Source: Brachynemurus nebulosus (taxonomy: Eukaryota; Arthropoda; Insecta; Neuroptera; Myrmeleontidae). From it: a DNA stretch of 64,000 nucleotides. The notes under the pieces were generated by a model. The model ran no database searches, was not told the DNA's origin, and worked only from the letters and a program-made list of their open reading frames with translations. Shown in pieces: positions 1-10,320 of this stretch. The position numbers and the translations under genes were made by a program. The stretch lies in contig JAPWDM010000021.1 of NCBI GenBank assembly GCA_035578155.1, forward strand, positions 1,293,001-1,357,000. The letters run 5' to 3'. The number at the start of each line of letters is the position of its first letter. Positions within the stretch are counted from its first letter, which is position 1.

Positions 1-14
1 GTTCTTAATTTCAG

Positions 15-1335
15 GTTACTCGCTTAATAGAAAACAGATATAATACTACGAAGGCGGTTCTTATAAAAACTTTAGATGAGGCGAATATTTTATCTTTCAC
101 AAGTGATATACTCACAATTACTAATTCAACAAGAAGCTTTTTAGTGTTGACGGTTCACTTTATTGACACCATAAAGGAGAAGAGTTCGCCTGCAATTCAG
201 AGCATAAATCTATGTACGCAGAAATTATCTTAGGTATACTTGATAGACTTCTTAACTTAAAAGATCGAAATAACTTCATCTGTCAATTATCTTGATTGGT
301 AATTACATTTAATATAGGGACTATAGGGTATAAATATACATTTTTTTAGGGTCATATAGCACAGTATATCAAAGAAACTTGGGACGAAATCTGCGAAGAG
401 TTTAGCATTGATAAAAGTAAAATTGTGTCTATCACCACTGATAGTGGTGCAAATATGGTGGCAGCAGTGCGATTATTTTTAGGAGGCGATCATAGGATTT
501 CTTGTACGGTTCACTGTTTAAATCTTATTTTTGATGGGGTACTGAAGGAAATACATGCATTTTCAGCACTTTGTGATCACGTCAAAAGCATTGTGACGTT
601 TTTGAAGCAATCTGTAAGCGCCTCGGACCAATTGCGAGCTGAAAAACAGGCATCTGGAAAAAAAGAAGGCGAAGTGTTGACATTAACACAAGCAGTCAGT
701 ACTAGGTGGAACTCGTGCTTAGATATGCTGGAACAATTTGTTAAATTATCTGCCCTTGTAGCTAAAATTTTAGCCACAAAAAGCCAAACCAATAAAAATA
801 CACTTGATATGATTGCAACTTCGCAGCTTAACGTAATACGAGACCTTATTGCCCTTCTTGCTCCTTTCAAAGAAGCTACTGAAGAGATGATAAGTGGGGC
901 AAATTATGTAACGTCAAGCTTAGTAATTCCTGTTACAAATTTACTTCGCCAAGTAACGGATCAATCACATTTATCGACCACTCTAGGTCTATGAAAAACT
1001 AATAACCCTTAACACAAATAGAGCAGAGATTCCAAGCTCTGGTTGTGTCCCCAGTGAACTGAAACACTATCTGGACCAACCATTAGTAGATAGAAAATCG
1101 AACCCAATAGTGTGTGGTGTAGTAGTGTGTTTGGGTGAACTGTCGCCATTTTACGCCGGTTCTTTCTGAAATTGCTTTAAAATATTTAATTTGTCAAGCT
1201 TCTTCAGTATCGTCCGAAAGACTTGCTTCGGTTGTGAATTTAGCTGTGCCAGATAATAGAAGCAGGTTAACCGGGGAACACATCAAAGAAAGAGTGCTGC
1301 TGATGTCTATATCTGATGAATACTGGTTTGATTAA
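15..1335 (+). pseudogene. hAT-superfamily transposase relic (ZBED-like)
   Basis: The translated segments fit the catalytic and C-terminal dimerisation parts of a hAT DDE transposase, the enzyme that excises and reinserts hAT elements in the nucleus. Positions 425-994 are open and carry ITTDSGANMVAA, then CTVHCLNL and TRWNSCLDML, which are usual hAT blocks. Positions 1135-1335 carry the hATC dimerisation domain, with SSVSSERLAS and an ER-L stretch. Upstream, 15-233 is open and resembles the start of the RNase H fold (FTSDILTIT), and it joins 350 onward across a GT...AG interval with a stop just before it. About 1000-1134 is frameshifted and seems to have lost a block. The BED zinc finger is absent. 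This is a dead copy; I am sure of the superfamily, not the lineage. Confidence 0.85.
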
Positions 1336-2069
1336 GGGGTTACATAGGTTATGTTCTAGCAAAAAAAAAAAAATTTCCAACTTTTTTTTACAATATAAGA
1401 AAATATAATTTATTCCGACATTTGGAGTATTCTTATATATCAGTTAGGGATATTGTAAAAAAAATTTTCATGAAAAAAAGATGAAAATTAAGCCACTGGC
1501 AGCTAGTTGTCGAAAATCGATGACTTTTCGCCGTAGGCAGAGTAACTCGTGAAATCCTTATCCGAAATCAAAAAATAAAAATTTGTCTATTAGTAAATGC
1601 TTATGGCTTGTATCTGAACGAAGGATTACTGTTTCCGTTCATTACATCTCATTTTACAAGTAGAAAATCAACGGAAAACACGAAAATTTTTACAGAAAAT
1701 CAAAATTTTTTGTTTATAACGCTGTCAAAAATTAAAATTTCATTCTTTTTTAAAATCCGTTGTCCAAGTACAAGCCAGAAGTATACTAATAGACAAAATT
1801 TTGTGTTTTGATTTTGGGTAAGGATTTTATGAATTACTCTGCCTACGGCGAAAAATCAGCGATTTTCGACAACTAGCTGCCAATAGCCTAATTTTTAACT
1901 TTTTTTCGTGACAATTGTTTTACTGTATTTCAAAATAATATATAATAATATGCCAAAAGTTAGAAAAAATCTTTTCTTATAACTACTGCAAAAAAAACTT
2001 TTTTCTTATACTGCAAAAAAACCGAAAACAGTGTTTTTTTTTTGCTAAAAAAAAGCCCATTTAACCCCT
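1335..2069. mobile_element. 735-bp foldback MITE, possibly PIF/Harbinger type
   Basis: The ends AGGGGTTACATAGG and, on the other strand, AGGGGTTAAATGGG match, and both sides carry TTA (1332-1334 and 2070-2072). A 3-bp TTA duplication is typical of PIF/Harbinger. The arms are long: about 1478-1620 pairs with 1760-1905 with few mismatches, around a short AT-rich loop. It holds no transposase. It abuts the stop codon of the hAT relic. The family assignment is an inference from the duplication alone. Confidence 0.6.
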
Positions 2070-2089
2070 TTACATGGTCTTTTACAAGT

Positions 2090-2114
2090 CCTGCTTCTAT
2101 TATTTGGGACAGCT
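2090..2114 (-). repeat. Inverted 25-nt fragment of the hAT 3' coding region
   Basis: Read on the minus strand this matches the hAT coding sequence at 1242-1266 at 23 of 25 positions. The hAT 3' end is therefore present in both orientations around the foldback element. Confidence 0.6.
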
Positions 2115-2130
2115 AAAAAAAACAATACAT

Positions 2131-2750
2131 TTTTTTTTTTTTGGAGAAACTATTTATTGTAATGAAAAACAGTCTTGTACATTAAAGTACATATAATTAT
2201 GTATATCTTGAATTTTTTTTTCTTTTTGTCTGGCCTCCATCTTCTCTTGTAGGACTGTTGAATATCATATGTAAATTTTGAAATTCAAAACAGTACCAAC
2301 GATTAAAAAAAAAAAAACTATAAGCCTGATTGGACTAAAATTGAATACATTCTCTTTATTATGGTGTTTTCTGTAAAACTATCTAGTCAGCCCATCAGAC
2401 CTCATACTTTTTTTTGGCGTCATTTTGAAAAAAAGTAATAAAAATTCCTGTTTTTTGACCTTTCAGGCGTTCTAAAAAATCGAATTTTTTATATTAAGGG
2501 CTGATTCTAGAGTCTTACAGAAAACACCATAATAAAGAGAATGCATCCAATTTTCGTTCAATCGGACTTATAGTTTTCTTTCAATCATTTGCACTTTTTT
2601 GGGGTCTGACATTCAACAGGCTTACAAGGGCAGAGCAGACGGCTGATCAAAAATAAAAGAACAAATATTCAAGATACACTTAGTTATATGCATTTTAATA
2701 TATAATAGTTTTTTTTTATTACGATAAATGAATTCCCCCCTCCAAAAAAC
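2131..2750. mobile_element. Second foldback element (about 620 bp)
   Basis: Inverted arms run from about 2131-2386 and 2511-2750. The best-conserved part is 2318-2386 against 2511-2576, including a 20-base identical stretch around CTCTTTATTATGGTG. Outer arms pair more loosely through the T-rich ends. There is no coding capacity. I could not fix the target duplication. Confidence 0.6.
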
Positions 2751-3086
2751 AAAATTCAAAAAAACTGATTTAAACTATTAAAATCTGAATAATAAAACTA
2801 TTGTTTATTAATCATTGAGGAAATAATCGACTAGAGAGAATATTGTGTATTACAAATACATTAAGAAATTCAAGCAAAAACATTGACTGATGTGATCACT
2901 TTAATGATGGTCAAACCATTAATTTAATGGTTTATCTAATATTTATAAATAAGTTTCCGTGGTTACAAGTTGGGTTTAGTAAAATGGAGTCATGCTTCAC
3001 AATGGAGAATTTGACTAATTTTGGGAAACTATTTTAAAATACACATATTTATGTTATGCATGCATATAATTTTAATTTTTAAAAAG
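2751..3086. other. AT-rich spacer
   Basis: No gene, RNA or clear repeat is seen. It ends where the truncated LINE begins. Confidence 0.5.
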
Positions 3087-5617
3087 CCCTGTCGTGAAGC
3101 AACCGCCGACGGTCGACGCAACAGAAGATTATTGGCGGGGGATATATGAGACGACTAAAGAGACTGACTTGGACTGTATTCCCATCAGCCAGTTTAGATG
3201 GTACTGCAAACAACAGCTTGGCAAAGTGCTATCTCATACCATTATAACATCTGTTGATAAAGAGGAAGTCGAACTTGCTTTCAAAGGCAAGAAGAACTAT
3301 TCGGCTACGGGCATTGATGGAATAACGAATTTTTGGTGGAAGAAGTTCACTAGTACCCACTGCCACCTTGCCCGTATATTTTCAAATTGGTTATTCAACT
3401 GTGAGCAAATTCCATCGTGGCTCGCTGAAGGAAGAACAGTCCTAATATCGAAAAAGGAGACCTATCACAACCACAGAACTACAGACCGATAACGTGCCTG
3501 AACACTGTGTATAAAGCGTTCACTTCCATTCTATACGAACGCAACTTGAACCAGTGTGGAGTTCGATCTATAAACAAAGAGGTTCAAAGAGAGGAATGTC
3601 GGGTTGCAAAGACAACTTGCTGGTCGACAGATGTATCTGTCAAGACGCTAGACAGCACAAACGCAACCTGAGCATGGCCTGGGTGGACTATCGAAAAGCA
3701 TTTGACAAAACGTCGCATGAGCTCATTATCTATTTGCTCCATTGTCTGCGAGTCCACCCCGACATTATTAAATGTATTGAACACCTGTTGCCGCTCTGGA
3801 AAACAAGGTTCACAATAACATCCGGTGAACACGTTGTGTCAACGGAGTTGGCGACATACAAACGAGGCGTATACCAAGAAGACAGCCTCAGTCCACTTTT
3901 GTTTTGCATCTCGTTGTTGCCCCTGTCAATCAACCTGAGAGAGGAACCCGGCTACTCGTGTGGCCCAGTAGGAAATCGCGAGCATAAAGTCACACATTTA
4001 TTTTATATGGATGACTTAAAACTGTATGCCCCGTCGGAGAGTGATCTCAACTGCGCTCTAAAATTAACACACAAATACGTGCACGCGATCGGTATGGAGT
4101 TCGGACTGGACGAATGCGCGGTGGTGCACTGTAAGCATGGTGTAGTTCCGAATTTTGAATCACACGCCCAATTAGTGGATGGAAGCATCATAGAACATCT
4201 TGATGAAGGAGCGACCTATACGTACCTCGGTGTTGGCGAAAATCACATCCAGGACGTGAAGAACATGAAGGCCGCCTTAGGTAGTAGACATAAGCGCCTT
4301 CTCCGACAAATTTGGAGTTCCGAATTGTCGGCGAAGAACAAGACCAGCGCTACAAATATGTTAGCCATACCCATCCTTTTATATACTTTTGGCTCAGTTA
4401 AGTGGAATGTGAATGAATTGGAGGAACTAGACCGAGACACGCGAAAAATAATGAATATCAACCGTAGTTTGCACCCACGCGCATCGACACAACGACTTTA
4501 CCTCCTACGAGACCAAGGGGGGAGGGGGTTCCTGTCAGTCGAACGTTTACATGATCGTAAAGTCTTAGGTACAGCTTGTCGTGTATTTAACAGTTCAGAC
4601 CCGCTATTGCAACTCGTCAGGGATCACGAGCTTGCTGGCGTAGGCGCATTTTTATTCACAGCAGCGCAACGTGCCGCCGATATCTTGGGCTTAGCCTTCG
4701 ATCCGCGTAGTCGCGACGGTGATGATAACATTCTTTCACTATCACAGTCGCGCCAAAAGTCGGCAATCAAGAGAGCCGAGCAACAACATCTGCTCAATAA
4801 GCATCGCGACAAAGTTCACCAGGGTATGTTCTACCGTCACCTTGACAACCTTGGCCTTTCGAGCGAACTCACTTGGGCTTTTGTGAGAGCTAATGGACTT
4901 AAATCGGAAACGGAGGGCGTTATCACTGCAGCTCAAGATGGAGTATAGAACACCTTAACACACCAAAAATATGTGCTGGGTAATAAAGGGGTTTCGGGTA
5001 CCTCGTGTCGGGCATGCAAAGCATACCCGGAAACCTTAATGCACCTGACTTCAGGTTGTTCTTATTATGCTAAATCCACCTATATCTATCGCCATAATGC
5101 AGCGTTGCGTGTGCTCTACTTTTATCTTCGTCATCATTACGAAGTTGACAAAACACCCGTCTTGCCCTACGATCCTGCGGAAATAGAATCCTTTGTTGCC
5201 AACCAAAAGTGCAAGATCTTCTGGAATATGCCGGTTGCAACTACCAGGCAATTGAACGCTAATAAGCCTGATGTTGTGCTCCAAGATTTAACATCTCAGA
5301 CTATATATGTTATCGAGTTCTCTGCTCCGGCGGAAACTAACATAGTCGAAAAGGAGGACCAAAAAAGGATTAAATATCAAGATCTAATACATGAACTGCG
5401 ACAACTGTACCCGGGCTATACTGTTCACTTGGTCGTACTTATAATCAGATGTCTGGGGGGGGGGGGTATGCATAATTCCTTTGTGCGCAATCTTAACATC
5501 ATTCTGGCTTGTAGATCTCACGCCAACATGTTAGCGGCGTCAATGCAAAAAGCAGTTATTATCGGGGCGCCCCGCACGCTTCGGTCGCACGAGACGACTT
5601 TTTCTGGGAGTTCATGA
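3087..5617 (+). pseudogene. Non-LTR retrotransposon, Dong/R4-like: RT plus restriction-like endonuclease
   Basis: This is a LINE polyprotein that reverse-transcribes its own RNA at a nicked target. It is split by frameshifts into three pieces: 3094-3492 (RT start, with TGIDGITNFWW), 3554-4948 (RT core with AWVDYRKAFD, a degenerate QGDSLSPLLF-type block and YMDD at about 4005-4014) and 4973-5617. One clear break is a lost base in the A/G run near 3455. The last piece carries a C-x2-C...H...C finger (CRAC...HLTSGC), then KPDVV and VIEFSAP. These fit the PD-(D/E)XK endonuclease found C-terminal to RT in the R2/R4/CRE groups. No APE endonuclease is seen. The 5' end is truncated, and the 3' end runs into (TAA)n, which suits Dong/R4 (silkworm Dong inserts in TAA repeats). 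Clade is inferred. Confidence 0.8.
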
Positions 5618-5873
5618 ACACCTTTGAACCCCATGTCCCGTTTAGAGCGGATCCTCGAACATCCATTGGACCTGTCCTCGAATCTCCCACTGTTATGATT
5701 TTACAGCGAGGTTCGGGGATTTATTAGGTAGGAAAGACCAGGAAGGGGATGCTGTATGACGGACATTATGTACCTGACCTAGAAGTACCTGACATGGTAC
5801 GCTGCACGGACACTTTTTCCTCCGCCTGGGGGTTTTTGAAGTGCAGTCTTGTTTATTTCGTTTTAAAGCTTAA

Positions 5874-5917
5874 AATAATAATAATAATAATAACAATAAT
5901 AATAATAATAATAATAA
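5874..5917 (+). repeat. (ATA)n microsatellite joining two LINEs
   Basis: About 14 ATA units with one TAACAA interruption. It is both the 3' tail of the LINE at 3.1-5.9 kb and the 5' boundary of the next LINE copy. Confidence 0.9.
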
Positions 5918-7189
5918 GCGTCGCACGCCTGGTTGAGTCAAGGAAGTCTTTTCCCGGAGACTGAAGGATTCATGCTAGCTATACAAGATCAAGTAATTCA
6001 TACAAAGAATTACTCAAAATACATACTTCGTGACCCGTCAATAACATCTGACTCATGCCGGAGATGCCATTCCAAACCTGAAACGATCCAACACATCACA
6101 GCTGCCTGTACTCAGCTCGCTCAGTCCGAATACAAACACCGTCACGACCAGGTTGGCAAAATCATATACCAGAAACTAGCGGTTAAGCACCACCTTATAA
6201 CCGATAAAACACCTTACTACAAGCTCACACCAAAAGTAGTAGCGGAGAATGACTCCTGTAGACTTTACTGGGATCGGTCGATTATTACAGATAAGACCAT
6301 AAATCATAATCGACCAGATATCACCTTCGTAATGAAAAACACTAAGACAACCTATCTGATCGATATTGCGGTTCCAAATACACACAACTTACAAAAAACA
6401 CACGCAGTTAAATTGGATAAATACACTGACCTCGCAGCCGAAATAAAACAACAATGGCGAATGGAACATGTCCACATCGTTCCAATAGTGCTCAGTGCCA
6501 CCGGGGTCATTCCACACACACTACATAATAGTTTGAGCCTCTTGGGTCTCCCAAAATACACATATGTCACTATGCAAAAGGCAGTGATCATAAACACGTG
6601 TCGTATAGTACGGAAGTTCCTCAGTAATACGAATCCGACTGCGATACGTGAAAGCACAAGACCTGCTTCTACTCCATCTGAGCCATCTACAGTGAGCGAA
6701 CAATACACTGACACTCATCCTACTGACACACAACACACATACATAAACACACAATACACTAACACTGAAACACAAACACTTAACACACATACAGATCCAG
6801 ATTCGTCTGATGGAGAGGGAGGATCGACCAACTGCCGCACCATCACTGTTACCGCTCTGGTGCACAATCCTCCCCAACTCAATAACACACAAAGTCCGTC
6901 AACCTCTGTACCGTCTAAACGCGCAATTCCAGGAACACCCGATCTTAATGAGCATTTTGATGAACCAGAACACATTTACACCAAGAAACGTAAAATAGAA
7001 CGACACATCCACACACATACACGAACACACACACAAACGCAAACAGTCCTTTCCCTTCCCTCTGTCCCTAATCCTACCTATTCTCTGAGGACACGAAAAC
7101 GAACTAGGCTTTCACAGCCGTCTGTCATTGAGCCAACATCTACGCTCCCACAAAAGTCTCGTCGTACGAACCAGTGTACACCAAAATAG
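5918..7189 (+). CDS. LINE polyprotein C-terminus: CCHC finger and restriction-like endonuclease (copy 1)
   Basis: The frame is open from the microsatellite to TAG with no break (423 codons), so the fragment is young. There is no true start; the frame is simply the tail of a truncated polyprotein. Residues about 1-25 include SHAWLSQGSLFPETEGF, the usual post-RT block. A zinc finger follows with C47, C50, H59 and C64. The endonuclease core is RPDITFV (about 132-138) followed by YLIDIAVP. A conserved MQKAVII block comes next. The last 180 residues are a low-complexity Thr/His/Gln/Ser-rich tail with two basic clusters (KKRKIERHIH and RTRKRTR). The tail is unusual for the family and may bind nucleic acid. 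Confidence 0.8.
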   Translation, partial: ASHAWLSQGSLFPETEGFMLAIQDQVIHTKNYSKYILRDPSITSDSCRRCHSKPETIQHITAACTQLAQSEYKHRHDQVGKIIYQKLAVKHHLITDKTPYYKLTPKVVAENDSCRLYWDRSIITDKTINHNRPDITFVMKNTKTTYLIDIAVPNTHNLQKTHAVKLDKYTDLAAEIKQQWRMEHVHIVPIVLSATGVIPHTLHNSLSLLGLPKYTYVTMQKAVIINTCRIVRKFLSNTNPTAIRESTRPASTPSEPSTVSEQYTDTHPTDTQHTYINTQYTNTETQTLNTHTDPDSSDGEGGSTNCRTITVTALVHNPPQLNNTQSPSTSVPSKRAIPGTPDLNEHFDEPEHIYTKKRKIERHIHTHTRTHTQTQTVLSLPSVPNPTYSLRTRKRTRLSQPSVIEPTSTLPQKSRRTNQCTPK

Positions 7190-7400
7190 ACGCATAACAC
7201 CTCGTTTCAAGCAACAACAACAACATTATAAGGAGTGATGTGACAAACCCGTCCGTGAATGTACTACGGTACTTTTACGGATTGGTTTGGCACATTACCC
7301 TTCCACAGAGCCTAATACCTTGCATAATGCCGGTATAGGTGAATGTTACCCAGTACTGTCCTACTGAGTAGTGAGCGCCAGGTTGGCGTAAAAGTCTATA
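5918..7400 (+). mobile_element. 5'-truncated Dong/R4-like LINE, tandem copy 1
   Basis: A 1483-bp unit begins directly after (ATA)n and ends in another (TAA)n. It holds the 3' end of the polyprotein and about 210 bp of 3' UTR. It is nearly identical to 7417-8896 in the same orientation, with a period of 1499 bp. The same break point in both copies suggests that an already truncated unit was duplicated, or that the second copy was primed inside the first one's TAA tail. Confidence 0.85.
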
Positions 7401-7416
7401 ATAATAATAATAATAA
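7401..7416 (+). repeat. (TAA)n between tandem LINE copies
   Basis: Five to six TAA units form the exact junction between copy 1 and copy 2. The same tract doubles as the tail of one and the entry point of the other. Confidence 0.85.
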
Positions 7417-8685
7417 GCGTCGCACGCCTGGTTGAGTCAAGGAAGTCTTTTCCCGGAGACTGAAGGATTCATGCTAGCTATACAAGATCAAGTAATTCAT
7501 ACAAAGAATTACTCAAAATACATACTTCGTGACCCGTCAATAACATCTGACTCATGCCGGAGATGCCATTCCAAACCTGAAACGATCCAACACATCACAG
7601 CTGCCTGTACTCAGCTCGCTCAGTCCGAATACAAACACCGTCACGACCAGGTTGGCAAAATCATATACCAGAAACTAGCGGTTAAGCACCATCTTATAAC
7701 CGATAAAACACCTTACTACAAGCTCACACCAAAAGTAGTAGCGGAGAATGACTCCTGTAGACTTTACTGGGATCGGTCGATTATTACAGATAAGACCATA
7801 AATCATAATCGACCAGATATCACCTTCGTAATGAAAAACACTAAGACAACCTATCTGATCGATATTGCGGTTCCAAATACACACAACTTACAAAAAACAC
7901 ACGCAGTTAAATTGGATAAATACACTGACCTCGCAGCCGAAATAAAACAATGGCGAATGGAACATGTCCACATCGTTCCAATAGTGCTCAGTGCCACCGG
8001 GGTCATTCCACACACACTACATAATAGTTTGAGCCTCTTGAGTCTCCCAAAATACACATATGTCACTATGCAAAAGGCAGTGATCATAAACACGTGTCGT
8101 ATAGTACGGAAGTTCCTTAGTAATACGAATCCGACTGCGATACGCGAAAGCACAAGACCTGCTTCTACTCCATCTGAGCCATCTACAGTGAGCGAACAAT
8201 ACACTGACACTCATCCTACTGACACACAACACACATACATAAACACACAATACACTAACACTGAAACACAAACACTTAACACACATACAGATCCAGATTC
8301 GTCTGATGGAGAGGGAGGATCGACCAACTGCCGCACCATCACTGTTACCGCTCTGGTGCACAATCCTCCCCAACTCAATAACACACAAAGTCCGTCAACC
8401 TCTGTACCGTCTAAACGCGCAATTCCAGGAACACCCGATCTTAATGAGCATTTTGATGAACCAGAACACATTTACACCAAGAAACGTAAAATAGAACGAC
8501 ACATCCACACACATACACGAACACACACACAAACACAAACAGTCCTTTCCCTTCCCTCTGTCCCTAATCCTACCTATTCTCTGAGGACACGAAAACGAAC
8601 TAGGCACTCACAGCCGTCTGTCATTGAGCCAACATCTACGCTCCCACAAAAGTCTCGTCGTACGAACCAGTGTACACCAAAATAG
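7417..8685 (+). CDS. LINE polyprotein C-terminus: CCHC finger and restriction-like endonuclease (copy 2)
   Basis: The frame is open from the (TAA)n junction to TAG, one residue shorter than copy 1. All the motifs of copy 1 are kept: the C-C-H-C finger, RPD of the endonuclease, the MQKAVII block and the Thr/His-rich tail. A few residues differ (for example SLLSLPK for SLLGLPK, and RTRHSQ for RTRLSQ). It lacks the RT and so cannot move on its own. Confidence 0.8.
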   Translation, partial: ASHAWLSQGSLFPETEGFMLAIQDQVIHTKNYSKYILRDPSITSDSCRRCHSKPETIQHITAACTQLAQSEYKHRHDQVGKIIYQKLAVKHHLITDKTPYYKLTPKVVAENDSCRLYWDRSIITDKTINHNRPDITFVMKNTKTTYLIDIAVPNTHNLQKTHAVKLDKYTDLAAEIKQWRMEHVHIVPIVLSATGVIPHTLHNSLSLLSLPKYTYVTMQKAVIINTCRIVRKFLSNTNPTAIRESTRPASTPSEPSTVSEQYTDTHPTDTQHTYINTQYTNTETQTLNTHTDPDSSDGEGGSTNCRTITVTALVHNPPQLNNTQSPSTSVPSKRAIPGTPDLNEHFDEPEHIYTKKRKIERHIHTHTRTHTQTQTVLSLPSVPNPTYSLRTRKRTRHSQPSVIEPTSTLPQKSRRTNQCTPK

Positions 8686-8896
8686 ACGCATAACACCTCG
8701 TTTCAAGCAACAACAACAACAATATAAGGAGTGATGTGACAAACCCGTCCGTGAATGTACTACGGTACTTTTACGGATTGGTTTGGCACATTACCCTTCC
8801 ACAGAGCCTAATACCTTGCATAATGCCGGTATAGGTGAATGTTACCCAGTACTGTCCTACTGAGTAGTGAGCGCCAGGTTGGCGTAAAAGTCTATA
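7417..8896 (+). mobile_element. 5'-truncated Dong/R4-like LINE, tandem copy 2
   Basis: A 1480-bp unit that differs from copy 1 by a 3-bp deletion (one CAA codon lost near 7950) and roughly a dozen substitutions. It starts at the same base of the element and ends at 8896 in (TAA)n, followed by unrelated AT-rich sequence. Confidence 0.85.
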
Positions 8897-8908
8897 ATAA
8901 TAATAATA

Positions 8909-10205
8909 TTTATTTGATGCTATTACATAAAAACTGTTTACACAAGTCATAATAAATAAAACTTACAACAGGTTAAAATCGCTAAAATCTCTATTAAAGT
9001 ACTCATCAACAGAATAAAAACATTTTACTAAAAGAAATTTTTTTATTTCACTTTTAAATTTTTAAAAAGGCAGAGTTATTACGCTAGATGGCAACATATT
9101 CTACATTTTGGGTCCATAGTAACCAACCCCTGACCTAACCCGGTTTGTCCGATACTTGTCTATACAGATGTTGTTTTTGTTTCTTGTATCATGGTTATGT
9201 ACAGTGGCATGTCTTACATCATTTTGTCTCACATAAAGTAGACAATTCATTATGTATAAACATGGGACCGTCATTATTTTCAAATTTATAAACAAGTCCT
9301 TGCAGTCTTCACGGTAACCGGCATCTCGTAAACGGTGCATCGTAGCTCAAAAACAATGAAATTTTTGAAGGCTTAAGCGAAGCAAGTTGTGGGTATTCCA
9401 AACGTATTGCGACTGTCAAAGCCTATTTTTCGTTATCGCAAATTATCGATATCGAGTAACTTGTCATAAATTGGTTATAACTAGTTAATTTAAGCTCTGT
9501 TAGTTCCATTGATCTGGTCAGTAACAGAACAATTTTTTTAAAAACTAATTTTCGTTAACTTTTGCTGTCGAAAACTTTAATCGTAAATATCTCCTAAACC
9601 GTGCGTCGTAGCTCAAAAATAACGAAATTTTTGAAGGCTTAAGCGAAGCAGGTTATGGGTACTCCGAACATATTAGGACTATCAAAACCTACTTTTTGTT
9701 ATCGAAAATTATCGATATCGAAAATAACGAGATTTTTAAAATTTTAGTATGAATTTTGGACATATTCGTTATCAATTTGTATTATAAAATTCTGTAAAAT
9801 TGTTAGTAGTTTTTATTTCCAGTATTTTTCCTTTTCCTACGAATTCAATTTACGCGATTTTTATCCGCGTAAACCGAATCCCCGTGGAACGGATATTTAC
9901 GTAAATTGAGGGACCGGTGTATATACGATATGTATAAAATTAAAAACGCATTTGTAAAATAGTACAGCTAATTGTAAGTAACCGTTTTTACCTAGGTTTT
10001 GGGAATTTTCCCGGGAAAATACCCAATAATTACCCAAATGGGATTATTCCCGTGAAAATTTTCATCGGTTTTCCTGTAAAATTTTACGATTTTAAACCAG
10101 TAAGTAAATAATTTAGACTCAAAAAGAAATTAAAACTATTTATAATATAAATTTTTAGTTATTTTACGTAAATGATTTAAGTTACATACAAAAGTTATAT
10201 CTGTA
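8909..10205. other. Non-coding flank with a spaced direct repeat and a pogo-like end
   Basis: No convincing gene. Two imperfect direct repeats of about 135 bp lie at 9320-9455 and 9588-9725, sharing GGCTTAAGCGAAGCA. About 9840-9926, read on the minus strand, starts ACCGGTCCCTCAATTTACG, which resembles the terminal repeats of pogo/Tigger elements. It may be an orphan end. Confidence 0.45.
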
Positions 10206-10217
10206 CTGAATAGAAAT

Positions 10218-10319
<102 letters not shown>

Positions 10320-10320
10320 A

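Noticed and set aside
1608..1811. 67-codon plus-strand ORF
   Set aside because: Lies in the loop and arm of the foldback; no coding signature.
6352..6975. Cys/Val-rich minus-strand ORFs in the LINE copies
   Set aside because: Shadow frames of the ACACAC-rich plus-strand coding sequence, repeated in copy 2.
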